Assembly (NCBI RefSeq): GCF_900103215.1
Contig: NZ_FNGV01000007.1
Location: forward strand, 215,778-279,777
DNA from: Kriegella aquimaris
Lineage (GTDB): Bacteria; Bacteroidota; Bacteroidia; Flavobacteriales; Flavobacteriaceae
Direction of reading: 5' to 3'
Length of the DNA stretch: 64,000 bases
Positions 1-8,825 of the stretch are shown piece by piece; position 1 is the first letter of the stretch, and each line of letters begins with the position of its first letter. The position numbers and the translations under genes were made by a program. The notes under the pieces are model-generated. The model was not told the DNA's origin. It saw only the letters and a list, made by a program, of their open reading frames with translations, and ran no database searches.

Positions 1-1
1 T

Positions 2-1864
2 AATGGAAAACCCAGTAGAGTTGATGGTCAAGCTTTGATCAGCCTTTTAAAGAGCATGCCCGCTTCAAACATTAAGAACCTAGAGGTATTCAACAACCCT
101 CCTTCCAAATATGAAGCCAATGGATCTGGTGGAATGATAAATATCGTTACCAAATCCAAAAGCAATGATGGTCAAGGCGGATCCATTTCCCTAAATAGTG
201 GATATGGCAAGGGCGAGAAAACCGGAATATCTGTGAATATTCACTCCAATCAAGGAAAAATAGATTGGTACGGAAGCTATGCTTTTAATCGAAATCGAAC
301 ACCCGAAGAATGGAAGTTGCAAAGTGAGTTTAATAGTCCATTAAGCCAGAAAAAAGTAGTTGCCAATAGCCTTCGTAAACCAATAATCAATGCACATAAT
401 TATTTGGTGGGCACGGAGTTTTCCTTATTCAAAAACACAAATGTTGGTATCAATCTTAGTGGCTACAACTCTAAATGGGACATGATAGCGTTTGACAAAG
501 TGATAAGGAATGGAGGTACTGATAATACAGAAACAATTAATATAGATACCAAGGAAGCCAATGAATGGGGTCATATAGGTGTAAACATGCTACTAGAACA
601 ATCTTTGGGAGACCAGCATGCCTTGACCTTTGAGTACGCTCATTTGTATTATAATTTTAATAACCCCAGTACCTATGATACTCAAGAACAAATGGATTTT
701 TTTGAAATCCTTAAAATAACCCCTATTACTTTCAATGTGTTCAATCTGGACTATAAGGTAGGGTTATCAGAAAAAGTGAAAGTCGAGTTTGGGGCCAAAA
801 CTACTTCTTCCAATTTCACGAACACAATTGAAGCAAGTTCTAATGATGGTAATGTGTCAAATATCGATGATGAGCTTTCAAGTACCACACGAATGGATGA
901 GCAAATACAAGGAATTTATGCCTCATTCGAGTTTCAATTGGGAGAAAAAACACGCTTTACTTCAGGTCTTCGCTTCGAACATACGAGCAGCAAACTTGAC
1001 ATCAATGATACAGATACTATACTTAACAGAACATATGACAACTTTTTTCCCAGCCTAACGCTTGACCATCAATTAAATGATGTGCATCGTTTTCAGTTTA
1101 ATTACGGTCGGAGGATCAATCGTCCCACTTTTGATAATCTAGCACCATACATTCTTTTTTTAGGACCGGAAGCTTTGTACGCTGGCAATACCAATCTTCA
1201 ACCTTCATTAGTGCACAAAATAGGAGCTGAATGGAGATGGGCCGGAAAATATATTTCCCTAGAGTATTTGATCGAAAAAGATGCAATAGTCGAATTTCAA
1301 CCAAGACTCTCCACAAACGGAGAGCAATATATTTTCAAAGCTGAAAATATGGATAAGAGAAATATGTTGAGTATTTCTATGGGTGTCCCGTTTTCGATTA
1401 CACCATGGTGGCAGACCGAAACTAGCTTCATCTACCAATATGAAACTTTACAATTTAACTTTCAAGAGGTGGAATTCAATAGGTCTAAAGGAAGCTTAAG
1501 AGCCAACAGTTCTCAACAGTTCTCCATAAGCGCAAAAACAAAGTTGGAACTAAGTGGATATTACCAATCCTCAACGCTTTTTGGAATTAGTACGTTCGGA
1601 GCTAGAGGTTCATTGAACGTAGGTGTACAGCAACAACTTAAAAAAAACCATGGGAATGTGAAATTATCCCTTAGCAATGTTTTTGCCTCAGATAACTGGA
1701 AGATTAATACAATTAATGAACAGCCTTTTATCAATACGTTAGAGACTTATTTTCCTGAATCAAGGATTTTGACATTCACCTATACCAAAAATTTTGGTGG
1801 AAGTACAAAAACGCCAAAATATATAGGAAATAGTGCTGATGACGAAAAACAGCGAGTCCAATAA
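2..1864 (+). CDS. outer-membrane beta-barrel protein, 5' truncated
   Basis: The reading frame is open to the left edge, so the gene starts outside the window; about 620 residues are present. The first residues match the end of a TonB-type plug domain (the SNIKNLEVFNNPPSKYEANG stretch followed by GGMINIVTK). The rest is a long beta-barrel with alternating aromatic and polar strands and a NYGRRINRPTFDNLAPY segment typical of the outer_membrane beta-barrel family PF14905. Family members sit in the outer membrane and resemble TonB-dependent receptors. Substrate is not readable. The CarboxypepD_reg-like domain and signal peptide expected at the N-terminus would lie upstream. A methyltransferase gene follows 60 bp downstream. 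Confidence 0.85.
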   Translation, partial: NGKPSRVDGQALISLLKSMPASNIKNLEVFNNPPSKYEANGSGGMINIVTKSKSNDGQGGSISLNSGYGKGEKTGISVNIHSNQGKIDWYGSYAFNRNRTPEEWKLQSEFNSPLSQKKVVANSLRKPIINAHNYLVGTEFSLFKNTNVGINLSGYNSKWDMIAFDKVIRNGGTDNTETINIDTKEANEWGHIGVNMLLEQSLGDQHALTFEYAHLYYNFNNPSTYDTQEQMDFFEILKITPITFNVFNLDYKVGLSEKVKVEFGAKTTSSNFTNTIEASSNDGNVSNIDDELSSTTRMDEQIQGIYASFEFQLGEKTRFTSGLRFEHTSSKLDINDTDTILNRTYDNFFPSLTLDHQLNDVHRFQFNYGRRINRPTFDNLAPYILFLGPEALYAGNTNLQPSLVHKIGAEWRWAGKYISLEYLIEKDAIVEFQPRLSTNGEQYIFKAENMDKRNMLSISMGVPFSITPWWQTETSFIYQYETLQFNFQEVEFNRSKGSLRANSSQQFSISAKTKLELSGYYQSSTLFGISTFGARGSLNVGVQQQLKKNHGNVKLSLSNVFASDNWKINTINEQPFINTLETYFPESRILTFTYTKNFGGSTKTPKYIGNSADDEKQRVQ

Positions 1865-1924
1865 AGGAATGAAGCTTAAGTAGGCATTGGGCCGATATAC
1901 TTTAAATAATTAAAACAAATAGAT

Positions 1925-2563
1925 ATGAGCAATACATTTAAAGACAACCCTATTCTAGGGCCTCTTAATTCATGGTTCTTTTATACAATTTCCGGCTACA
2001 TGAATGTGCTTTGGGGGAAATCTAAAAAAGAACTGTTTCAAAATCATCCTGACACCGTTGTTGAAATAGGTTCAGGGGCAGGGGCCAATATGCGATACCT
2101 AAAAAGGGGAACCAAACTGATTGCAATTGAGCCGAATATTCATATGCACAATAACCTAAGGAAGACCGCCAAAAAGTACGGTATAAATCTGGATATAAAA
2201 TCCATAACAGGGGAAGCCATCGATTTACCGGATAATTCAGTGGATTTTGTAATGAGTACGCTCGTTCTATGCACGGTTGAGAATCCTTTAGAATGTTTAA
2301 ATCAGATAAGGCGCATCTTAAAAACTTCTGGCCAATTTGTGTTCATTGAGCACGTAAGGGCAAGAGAAAATTCTCTACTCGGTTTCATTCAAAATCTGAT
2401 ACATAAACCGTGGCATTGGTTTTTTGAAGGTTGTCATACGAATAGGGATACCCGGTCTTTATTGGAATCAATTGAATTCTCATCGCTAGATATCGAATGT
2501 TACAATTCATATTCTCCGTTCATTCCTATTATCCCACAAATTCGAGGTAAAGCCATAAAATAA
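1925..2563 (+). CDS. class I SAM-dependent methyltransferase
   Basis: 212 residues. The SAM-binding motif I is VVEIGSGAGANMRYL at about residues 45-59, followed by an acidic strand end (LIAIEPN) and the motif with DNSVDFVMSTLVLCTVENP, the pattern of Methyltransf_11 proteins. The C-terminal half (HVRAREN...NLIHKPWHWFFEGCHTNRDT) resembles small-molecule or lipid methyltransferases related to METTL7 and phosphatidylethanolamine methylases. The substrate cannot be assigned. It lies between the outer-membrane barrel gene and a secreted protein gene on the same strand, with gaps of 60 and 34 bp, so co-transcription is possible. Confidence 0.85.
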   Translation: MSNTFKDNPILGPLNSWFFYTISGYMNVLWGKSKKELFQNHPDTVVEIGSGAGANMRYLKRGTKLIAIEPNIHMHNNLRKTAKKYGINLDIKSITGEAIDLPDNSVDFVMSTLVLCTVENPLECLNQIRRILKTSGQFVFIEHVRARENSLLGFIQNLIHKPWHWFFEGCHTNRDTRSLLESIEFSSLDIECYNSYSPFIPIIPQIRGKAIK

Positions 2564-2597
2564 CGAAATCAAATAATCAAAAAAACAGTACAATCTC

Positions 2598-3209
2598 ATG
2601 AAAAAAACATCAAGGCATTGGATTTCCGTAGTAGCGTTTTGCATCATTGTTATAAACCATCTTTGGGCACAACAACCGGTGACCCTTTCATTATTCAATG
2701 AATCGACCACAATACCCTATACGACTTTTCTTAACGACCCAATGCACCCTGGCGTTCAGATTGGGACGGAATTCGACTGGAAGGAAAACAGATTTTTTCG
2801 TTTATATCCATCTGTCTCATTTGGATATATGTACCATAAAAAACTGTTTCAAGGTCTGTATAGCAACTTAGAACTGGGGTGTGATTATAAAACCTTTTTC
2901 GGCCTAAATTTTAAAATAAAAATAGGTTTAGGTTATTTGCACACCTTTAGTACCCAACAGGAGTTTCAATTCGATGAGGGGTCTTACAAGAGTAAAAGAG
3001 ATTTAGGGAATTCAAGATTGATGCCTTCTATTACCACAGGCCTTGGGTTTCGGTTATATCCCAAAAAAATAAGCTCGCCGGAAATTTATGTGCTATATCA
3101 ATCTTGGGTTGAATTTCCATATTCCCCTGGTTTCATACCCTTGATGTCTCACACCAATCTACATATAGGTATTAAGTTTTTTCCATTCAACAAAAAAAAG
3201 AAACCATGA
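2598..3209 (+). CDS. secreted or outer-membrane protein of unknown function
   Basis: 203 residues with a cleavable signal peptide: basic start MKKTSRHW, hydrophobic core to about residue 24, probable cleavage after LWA. The mature part has alternating aromatic strands (YPSVSFGYMYHKKLF, LNFKIKIGLGYLHTF, ITTGLGFRLYPKKI, LHIGIKFFPF) and ends on an aromatic strand, consistent with a small outer-membrane beta-barrel. The stop overlaps the next start by four bases (ATGA at 3206-3209), so it is probably translationally coupled to the serine hydrolase that follows. No family was recognised. Confidence 0.75.
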   Translation: MKKTSRHWISVVAFCIIVINHLWAQQPVTLSLFNESTTIPYTTFLNDPMHPGVQIGTEFDWKENRFFRLYPSVSFGYMYHKKLFQGLYSNLELGCDYKTFFGLNFKIKIGLGYLHTFSTQQEFQFDEGSYKSKRDLGNSRLMPSITTGLGFRLYPKKISSPEIYVLYQSWVEFPYSPGFIPLMSHTNLHIGIKFFPFNKKKKP

Positions 3210-4387
3210 AAAAAGTATTAATAATTTTAGCAGTTTTTCATTTCGCTTGCACGGAACAAGATGAAGTCTTTCAAGAGGATTTCTTCCAATGTGAAAACAC
3301 ATTGTCGCCGAATAATATCGAACATGAAAAAGTTGAACCAGTTTCTGAAATAATGAAAGATATGGTCTCAAAGGGTGTCCCGGGAATTATGATGAGTGTT
3401 CATACCGAAGGGGATGGCTATTACTCAACTTCTTACGGAAAAAGTGACTTGGCCAATCAAATTGATATGCAGGCCTGCAACCTGACCCGAGTTGGTAGTA
3501 CAGTAAAAACTTTTACAGCAGTTACAATCCTGAAATTACAGGAAGAAGGTAAACTTAGGTTAGACGATTTACTGACCCAATATCTCCCCGATTACCTATT
3601 GGATAATATTGAAAACGCAGAAGAAACCTCTTTACGACAATTGCTAAACCATTCGAGTGGCATTTACAACTATATTCAAGATCTTAAATTTCAAACGGCT
3701 TCCTTGAATGATTTAATAAAAGTTTGGAGGCCGGAAGAACTGTTGGATTATGCTAGAAATCGTGGTGCCTACTTTAAGCCAGGAACGGATTCACGCTATT
3801 CCAATACAAATTATATTCTTTTGGGAATGGTTATCGAAAGTCTTGAAGGTAAACCTTTTTATGAAGTTTTTAAGGATAAGATTTTTATACCACTTCAGTT
3901 GGAAATGACACAGTTTGCAGCTTCAGACCCAGTGCCTGATGACATCATAAGGGGCTATATTGATCTTTACAGTAAATTAGAGTTGACAAATGCTACCTAT
4001 TATAGCGGGTGGGATTATTTTTCGGCCGATGGCGGTTTGATTTCTAACGCTCACGACTTGAACATTTTTTTGACGAATCTTTTTCAGGGTAACCTTCTTT
4101 CCGATGCATCGCTAAAGGAAATGATGGATTGGCAATCACCGAATGAACAGGATAGTGAAGAGTTTGTAACACATTACGGGTTGGGTATTTTTTTAATCGA
4201 AACGGATTCTGGCCCTGCATATTTACATAGTGGAGACGCCATAGGCTACTTTGCGAGTATGGTATATTTTCCGAATCAAAAAACAACGATTACATGGGCG
4301 GTAAACGCCAATTATGGCAAGATTGACGATATCACGCAAAAAAAAGGTGCCATGGAGAAAATTTTTAAATCTGTGTTGGGAAACTAA
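3206..4387 (+). CDS. serine hydrolase lipoprotein, class C beta-lactamase family
   Basis: 393 residues. A lipoprotein signal is present with a cysteine at residue 15 (FHFAC). The serine beta-lactamase/DD-peptidase fold signature is complete: SxxK at S98-K101 (GSTVKTF), YxN at Y198-N200 (RYSNTNY) and a third HSG motif at 341-343. The family (Pfam Beta-lactamase, PF00144) includes class C beta-lactamases, D-aminopeptidases, esterases and penicillin-binding-like enzymes. Lipid anchoring and the lack of other signature features make a resistance role unproven; peptidoglycan or D-amino-acid ester hydrolysis is equally possible. Overlaps the upstream secreted-protein gene by 4 bp. Confidence 0.88.
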   Translation: MKKVLIILAVFHFACTEQDEVFQEDFFQCENTLSPNNIEHEKVEPVSEIMKDMVSKGVPGIMMSVHTEGDGYYSTSYGKSDLANQIDMQACNLTRVGSTVKTFTAVTILKLQEEGKLRLDDLLTQYLPDYLLDNIENAEETSLRQLLNHSSGIYNYIQDLKFQTASLNDLIKVWRPEELLDYARNRGAYFKPGTDSRYSNTNYILLGMVIESLEGKPFYEVFKDKIFIPLQLEMTQFAASDPVPDDIIRGYIDLYSKLELTNATYYSGWDYFSADGGLISNAHDLNIFLTNLFQGNLLSDASLKEMMDWQSPNEQDSEEFVTHYGLGIFLIETDSGPAYLHSGDAIGYFASMVYFPNQKTTITWAVNANYGKIDDITQKKGAMEKIFKSVLGN

Positions 4388-4955
4388 AATCTGATGACTT
4401 CAATCACGAAAAAGCAATCCGGTTAGGATAAACCGATGATATTCTACAATGGGTTCAACAGCTAATGAACCCGGTAAAAGATGTTCAAATCAATAGTATT
4501 AAGCCTTTGTCCCTATTCAGTCTAATTAGCTGTTCTATTCTTAAAAAAAATATTGACCAGAAATAGAACTAAGCACAAAACCACAAAAACGTTTTACTAA
4601 CTTAGATGAAAAATAAGATACCTCTCCCTTCTTTCAGCCAACTTCCTTTAATGTTATTACAAGATTAAAGCTATCGCCAATCATATTTTTTATAGATAAA
4701 TTGTTTCATTTAGCTATGCGTGGCGGTAACCTTGCGTACTGTTTAAGGGCATTTTTATACTGGTTGAAATCAAACGATCGGACTATAAACTATCCTAAAT
4801 CTGATTTTTTTCGGAGAGAAATTGATAGTCCCATTAGATTTAAGTTTTACGGTAATCCAAAGATTTACAAAATGAATCTAGGAAAACTGCAAATTCATCG
4901 AACACCAATAAATAAAAAGTTGTAATTTAAACTTGGTTTTTAATAATCGAGTAAT
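4388..4955. other. intergenic stretch, no convincing gene
   Basis: About 570 bp between the serine hydrolase and the Crp-type regulator. A 74-codon open frame at 4701-4925 begins with TTG and has no recognisable domain, so it is not called. No strong hairpin or tRNA is seen. The A+T-rich part just before 4956 probably holds the regulator's promoter, but no clean TTTG-N19-TAnnTTTG pair was found. Confidence 0.5.
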
Positions 4956-5519
4956 TTGTTATTTATAGACTTCTACAACGCGGTTTTAAATACGTCGTTT
5001 ACCTATGACGACTTACCCTTCCCTATTACATCTATACACGTCAAGAAAGGAACCAGTTTAACCGTATATGGCCAAGTAGAGGATTCACTTTACTTTATGA
5101 ACAAGGGTATAGTCGAGATGACAATTAAAAGTTACATGACGGAGAAGATAATCGACTTTTTTTTTGAAGCAGAACTGTTTTGCGGTTATACTTCTTTTTT
5201 AGACCAACTTCCAACAGATGTTCAAATAACGACCTTGATGGATTCTGAAATCGAGGTGATAAAACGAAAGGATTTACTTCCGGTCTATCAATATTCCCTT
5301 GAAGCCAACCAGTTTGGCAGAATTTGTACAGAACATGGGTATATGAGGAAATCAAATAGGGAAAAAAATCTTTTGACAAAAACTGCTGAGGAAAGATATA
5401 GTGAATTGTTCCAATCACGTTCCAAGTACATTGCAAATATACCTGTAAATAAAATTGCAAAATACCTAGGGATTCATCCTGAAAGCCTTAGTAGAATCAG
5501 AAAGAAAATGAATTCCTAA
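4956..5519 (+). CDS. Crp/Fnr family transcriptional regulator
   Basis: 187 residues. An N-terminal cyclic-nucleotide-binding-like beta-roll (about 20-110, with the ILxxG-type strand MNKGIVEM) is followed by the conserved linker TAEERYSELFQ and a C-terminal helix-turn-helix NKIAKYLGIHPESLSRIRKKM (about 163-186). This is the short Bacteroidota Crp-like form, whose effector is usually unknown; residues for cAMP binding are not evident, and there is no N-terminal cysteine cluster for an Fe-S sensor. The start is TTG because an in-frame TAA lies at 4944 and no ATG occurs before the domain. It lies 210 bp upstream of the GMC oxidoreductase and could regulate it. Confidence 0.85.
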   Translation: MLFIDFYNAVLNTSFTYDDLPFPITSIHVKKGTSLTVYGQVEDSLYFMNKGIVEMTIKSYMTEKIIDFFFEAELFCGYTSFLDQLPTDVQITTLMDSEIEVIKRKDLLPVYQYSLEANQFGRICTEHGYMRKSNREKNLLTKTAEERYSELFQSRSKYIANIPVNKIAKYLGIHPESLSRIRKKMNS

Positions 5520-5562
5520 CATAGGTCAAGCCCATTTTTTAGTATTAGTTTTTGATTGCACA

Positions 5563-5589
5563 TATTTTTGTGTTCTAGTATTTAGAACA
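5563..5589 (+). promoter_or_regulatory. -7-like element with adjoining inverted repeat
   Basis: TATTTTTG at 5563-5570 matches the Bacteroidota -7 consensus TAnnTTTG. It is followed directly by a perfect inverted repeat, TGTTCTA (5571-5577), five bases, TAGAACA (5583-5589). The repeat would overlap the transcription start, a repressor-like position for the GMC oxidoreductase gene at 5730. No -33 TTTG was found at the right distance. Confidence 0.4.
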
Positions 5590-5729
5590 AAAGATTATGG
5601 AAACCTTTTTATCACAATCACCCCTCAAAACTATTAATTAACCGGTTGTTTTGATAGTAACGGTTCATTGCTTCCCAAGCACATATTAAACCGAAGTGTT
5701 ATCCATAAAATTTAAAAAAACATTAAAAA

Positions 5730-7337
5730 ATGGAACAAGAATTAAAAACCGACTACTGCATTGTGGGTGGCGGAATTGCAGGAATTTTACTGGCCAGTAG
5801 ATTGGTGGCTACCGGTAAAAAAATTCTAATTTTAGACCAAGGGCCTCGATTTACGGAAGAAGATCGTGCCAATATGTTGCGTAAAAGTAGGGAAGACTTG
5901 AATGATTTTGCCGATTATAATGACAATGTCGACCCAAATGTGGTTACTCCGTTAAGTTCTGCAAAATCTGGAGATTTAGTTGTGGAGTGGACCAATTATA
6001 GGTTGTTCGGAATCGGTGGAACGGCCCTTCATTTTGAAGGCTTGATGATGCGGCCTACAGAAGAGGATATGCAGGTTAAAACACGCTATGGATATAGTCG
6101 TGATTGGCCGATACCCTATCCAGAATTAGAACCTTGGCTTCTTGAAGCTGAATATGAAATTGGAGTTTCCGGAAATGATGATAATCCATATACTTCATCA
6201 AGATCCGGTTCTTATCCTATGCCGGGTCATTCATTCTCCTATTTTGACAGCGAAATTTTTGCTCCTGCCTTAAATAAAACAGGGATTACCGGTCACTCTT
6301 GTCCGAGGGCAGTTAACTCTGTTCGTTACCGAGGCCGTTCAGCTTGTTTGGCATGTCGCGCTTGCAAATTTTGTCCAACGGGGGCAAGATATTCTCCAGA
6401 TCGAGTACATGTTCCAATTTTAGAAAAGTATGATAATGTAAAGATTCTAGAAAACATCAGCGTTCGTAAACTGGAGACGAATTCTAAAGGAGATAAAATA
6501 GTTGCGGCCCATGCCGTACGTCTTCAGGATAAATCGGAAGTTGTTGTTCTTGCCAAGAATTTTATTGTGGCTATGGGAGGGGTAGAAACCCCCCGAATGT
6601 TATTACTATCAGCTGATAAGGGAATTCATAAAAATGGTCTTGGAAATATGGGAGGGCAGCTCGGAGCTGGCTTCAACGACCATGACAATCTATATGTAAC
6701 TTTCGATGCCGGCCGGCCCGTTGGAAGACGGTTAGGTTATGAAACAATGGTTTCTGATCATTTTCGCAAGCATACCAATAGGGTAGAACAACCTACATTT
6801 ACAATGTATGCATCCCCGGCTATGGATTGGTTTCCTATTGGCAATGAGGCCACTATCTGGTCAAGACACGGGAATATCGTATCCCTCGAAAACCTCAGAG
6901 AAAGTTTGCCGAATATGGCTACGCTATCGATAATGACGGAATCGGAAGGAAAGGGAATTTTAGAGTTGGATAAGGAAAAGCTGGATGCCTTTGGGGACCC
7001 ACTTGCAAAAGTTACCATGAAACTGACAGAGTGGGACCGTAAATCTTATACGAAGTTCGTAGAATTGGCGCCTCAATTGGCAGAGGCAATGTCGGCAAAC
7101 AAAGTTTCCGATGTAACCCCTCCAGGTTTTGGTCTGGGCTATCATCCGTCAGGAGCTACCGCCATGGCAAAAAAACCCGATGAAGGAGTTTGCGATGAAA
7201 ACCTTAAGGTTTTTGGTCTAAACAACCTGCATCTTGTAAGCAATTCTGTTTTTCCCCATATGGGTTCTAATCCGCCCACACTTACTATAGCTGCCTTGGC
7301 ATTGAGGTTGGCAGCACATTTACAGCAAAAAAAATAA
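5730..7337 (+). CDS. GMC oxidoreductase, FAD-dependent sugar/alcohol dehydrogenase-like
   Basis: 535 residues. The N-terminal ADP-binding fold has GGGIAG at 13-18 and an acidic ribose-binding residue D36. Near the C-terminus are the GMC active-site region (GYHPSGATAM) and the SNPPTLTIAALALR end motif. At C206, C209, C212 and C215 there is an unusual CxxCxxCxxC run followed by proline, in the same region where FAD-glucose and fructose dehydrogenases carry a 3Fe-4S cluster; this suggests electron transfer out of FAD to a partner and not to oxygen. The next gene (8 bp gap) is a twin-arginine small protein resembling the gamma subunit of such enzymes. No signal peptide is present, fitting export together with the small subunit. 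Substrate is unknown; gluconate or glucose-type polyols are possible. Confidence 0.88.
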   Translation: MEQELKTDYCIVGGGIAGILLASRLVATGKKILILDQGPRFTEEDRANMLRKSREDLNDFADYNDNVDPNVVTPLSSAKSGDLVVEWTNYRLFGIGGTALHFEGLMMRPTEEDMQVKTRYGYSRDWPIPYPELEPWLLEAEYEIGVSGNDDNPYTSSRSGSYPMPGHSFSYFDSEIFAPALNKTGITGHSCPRAVNSVRYRGRSACLACRACKFCPTGARYSPDRVHVPILEKYDNVKILENISVRKLETNSKGDKIVAAHAVRLQDKSEVVVLAKNFIVAMGGVETPRMLLLSADKGIHKNGLGNMGGQLGAGFNDHDNLYVTFDAGRPVGRRLGYETMVSDHFRKHTNRVEQPTFTMYASPAMDWFPIGNEATIWSRHGNIVSLENLRESLPNMATLSIMTESEGKGILELDKEKLDAFGDPLAKVTMKLTEWDRKSYTKFVELAPQLAEAMSANKVSDVTPPGFGLGYHPSGATAMAKKPDEGVCDENLKVFGLNNLHLVSNSVFPHMGSNPPTLTIAALALRLAAHLQQKK

Positions 7338-7344
7338 TATAATT

Positions 7345-7803
7345 ATGGAAAATATAACACGTCGTAGTTTTGTTGTTCAAAGTTCGAGATTGCTTGCATT
7401 TTTACCTATTTCCGGGGTTGTAGGCTGTCTTTCGAAGACCGAATTAGTACTAAGTAACGAAGATGCTTTAAAAAGGTTGATCTATATTGTTGGACCATGG
7501 TCTCTAGAAGACAAACGAACAGCAGAAAACTTTGCTAAAAGGTTCCTTCAAGCAGGTCATTCAGATCCATATTTAAGAAAATCGGTTATGTTGGTCCAAA
7601 GCCTTACGAAGAAATTATCAGAGGAGGCAATGGCAGTTAATGAGATTGTACTGGATAATATTCCCGAAGATGCACAAGAAATACTATTAAATCTGACAAA
7701 ACAACTCTATAGTTTTGTAGAAGTTCGGTTTTATGTTTTAAACGAGCCTACTTGGGGGCAATGCCAGGAGAATTCCAATTGGCATACAGAAATTACTAAG
7801 TAG
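7345..7803 (+). CDS. twin-arginine small subunit of the GMC dehydrogenase
   Basis: 152 residues starting 8 bp after the GMC gene. The N-terminus has a Tat-like signal (TRRSFVVQSSRLLAFLPISG) ending at a cysteine around residue 28. The remainder is helical and ends with a WGQCQ cysteine near the C-terminus. Size, signal and position match the small (gamma or subunit-3) chains of FAD-glucose, sorbitol and gluconate dehydrogenases, which act as a Tat escort for the catalytic subunit. No cytochrome c subunit gene is adjacent, so the electron acceptor is not identified. Sequence similarity to a named family was judged by eye only. Confidence 0.65.
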   Translation: MENITRRSFVVQSSRLLAFLPISGVVGCLSKTELVLSNEDALKRLIYIVGPWSLEDKRTAENFAKRFLQAGHSDPYLRKSVMLVQSLTKKLSEEAMAVNEIVLDNIPEDAQEILLNLTKQLYSFVEVRFYVLNEPTWGQCQENSNWHTEITK

Positions 7804-7829
7804 TTAATATCAATACTTATTAATCTGGT

Positions 7830-8477
7830 ATGAAGGAATCAACGTATCAAGAAACATTCAAAACTTGGGATAAGATCGCTAAATTATATGAGAACACCTT
7901 CATGGATTTTGATTTGTACAACGACACCTACGATATTTTCTGTGAATTCATAGGTCGTCGGTCCAACGAATCTATATTGGAAATTGGATGCGGTCCTGGT
8001 AACATTACCAGATATATTGCAACTCGCAATTCATCATTTAAAATACATGCGGTCGATGTTTCTGAGAATATGATTGCATTGGCAAAGAAGAATATACCCA
8101 GTGTCGACTTTCAAGTTATGGATTGTAGGAATATAGCTGACATTAAAAGTCGATTTGGTGGAATTATATGCGGTTTTACTATCCCCTATTTATCGCGACC
8201 AGACTGTTCAAGGTTACTGAAAAGCTGTAATAATCTATTAAGGGAAGATGGTATCTTCTATTTAAGTTTCGTAGCCGGCGATTATAAAAATTCAGGATAT
8301 ATCCTCGGGAGTACCGGAGATAAAACGTATTTCTATTACCATAACCTTGAAAAAATAAAAAATGAACTTGAAGTGAATTCTTTCATCATTGTAAATCTCA
8401 TGGAGAAAGAATTTCAAAAATCAGATGGAAGCATACAAATTCACACGATTATTATAGGAAAAAAAGTTAAAATATAA
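7830..8477 (+). CDS. class I SAM-dependent methyltransferase
   Basis: 215 residues. SAM motif I is ILEIGCGPGNITRYI at about residues 49-63, followed by IHAVDVSENMIALA and a third motif DFQVMDCRNI, typical of Methyltransf_25/11 proteins. The N-terminus (FKTWDKIAKLYENTFMDFDLYNDTYDIF) is a form common in Bacteroidota methyltransferases of unknown substrate. It starts 26 bp after the dehydrogenase small subunit, so it is probably in the same transcription unit. The relation to the dehydrogenase is not evident from sequence. Confidence 0.85.
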   Translation: MKESTYQETFKTWDKIAKLYENTFMDFDLYNDTYDIFCEFIGRRSNESILEIGCGPGNITRYIATRNSSFKIHAVDVSENMIALAKKNIPSVDFQVMDCRNIADIKSRFGGIICGFTIPYLSRPDCSRLLKSCNNLLREDGIFYLSFVAGDYKNSGYILGSTGDKTYFYYHNLEKIKNELEVNSFIIVNLMEKEFQKSDGSIQIHTIIIGKKVKI

Positions 8478-8546
8478 AGTACGGGATTAAATAATTGCAT
8501 GGCTTTGGACTTAAAATGATAAATATCCTGAAGGATCTTTCCGGTA

Positions 8547-8589
8547 TGATTTTAATCATTTTCATTCTTGTCTCTAGAGCTTATATTTA
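8547..8589 (+). promoter_or_regulatory. Crp/FNR-type box with -7 element
   Basis: TGATTTTAATCA at 8547-8558 fits TGA-N6-TCA and the FNR pattern TTGAT-N4-ATCAA except for the outer bases. TATATTTA at 8582-8589 resembles the -7 element TAnnTTTG. The box centre (8552.5) is 29.5 bp from the first T of the -7 element, the spacing expected for activation from about -41, and identical to the two sites at 13243-13340. Probable target is the membrane flavodoxin/phosphotransferase unit, with the broken gene in its leader. Confidence 0.5.
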
Positions 8590-8825
8590 TGATTGAAGAC
8601 AACAGAAGGAGCTCTATTTCAGATAACTAGCAAATAATCCTAGATAGCATAACTAGCTTTATCGAAACCAATTATTCAGAGCTATTTACCTCATTGGATG
8701 AAAGCCCGGTAACTATACCGTTGGAAGGAAATCCGAATTTCGACAAAGATACTTTAGAATGAAATCTGGAGCATTCAAAGCAATTCTTTAGACATCACCA
8801 ATTAACCTTTAAAGCTGTGATATGA
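8589..8825 (+). pseudogene. small conserved-looking gene broken by two stops
   Basis: Reading from ATG 8589 gives 78 codons in one frame interrupted by TAG at 8628 and TGA at 8760, ending in TGA 8823-8825 that overlaps the next gene's ATG (8822) by four bases. The intervening peptide (ITSFIETNYSELFTSLDESP, then VTIPLEGNPNFDKDTLE and FFRHHQLTFKAV) looks coding, with amphipathic helices and normal composition. Each stop is one base change away from a sense codon (CAG or CGA). The coupled overlap indicates the ancestral protein was made together with the membrane flavodoxin-like protein. The family is not recognised. The alternative is a chance open frame. Confidence 0.55.

Noticed and set aside
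3206..4387. Antibiotic resistance beta-lactamase
   Set aside because: The family motifs are shared with many esterases and peptidases; lipoprotein anchoring and context do not support a resistance call.
4701..4925. 74-codon plus-strand open frame
   Set aside because: TTG start, no domain, no coding pattern; likely chance in A+T-rich DNA.
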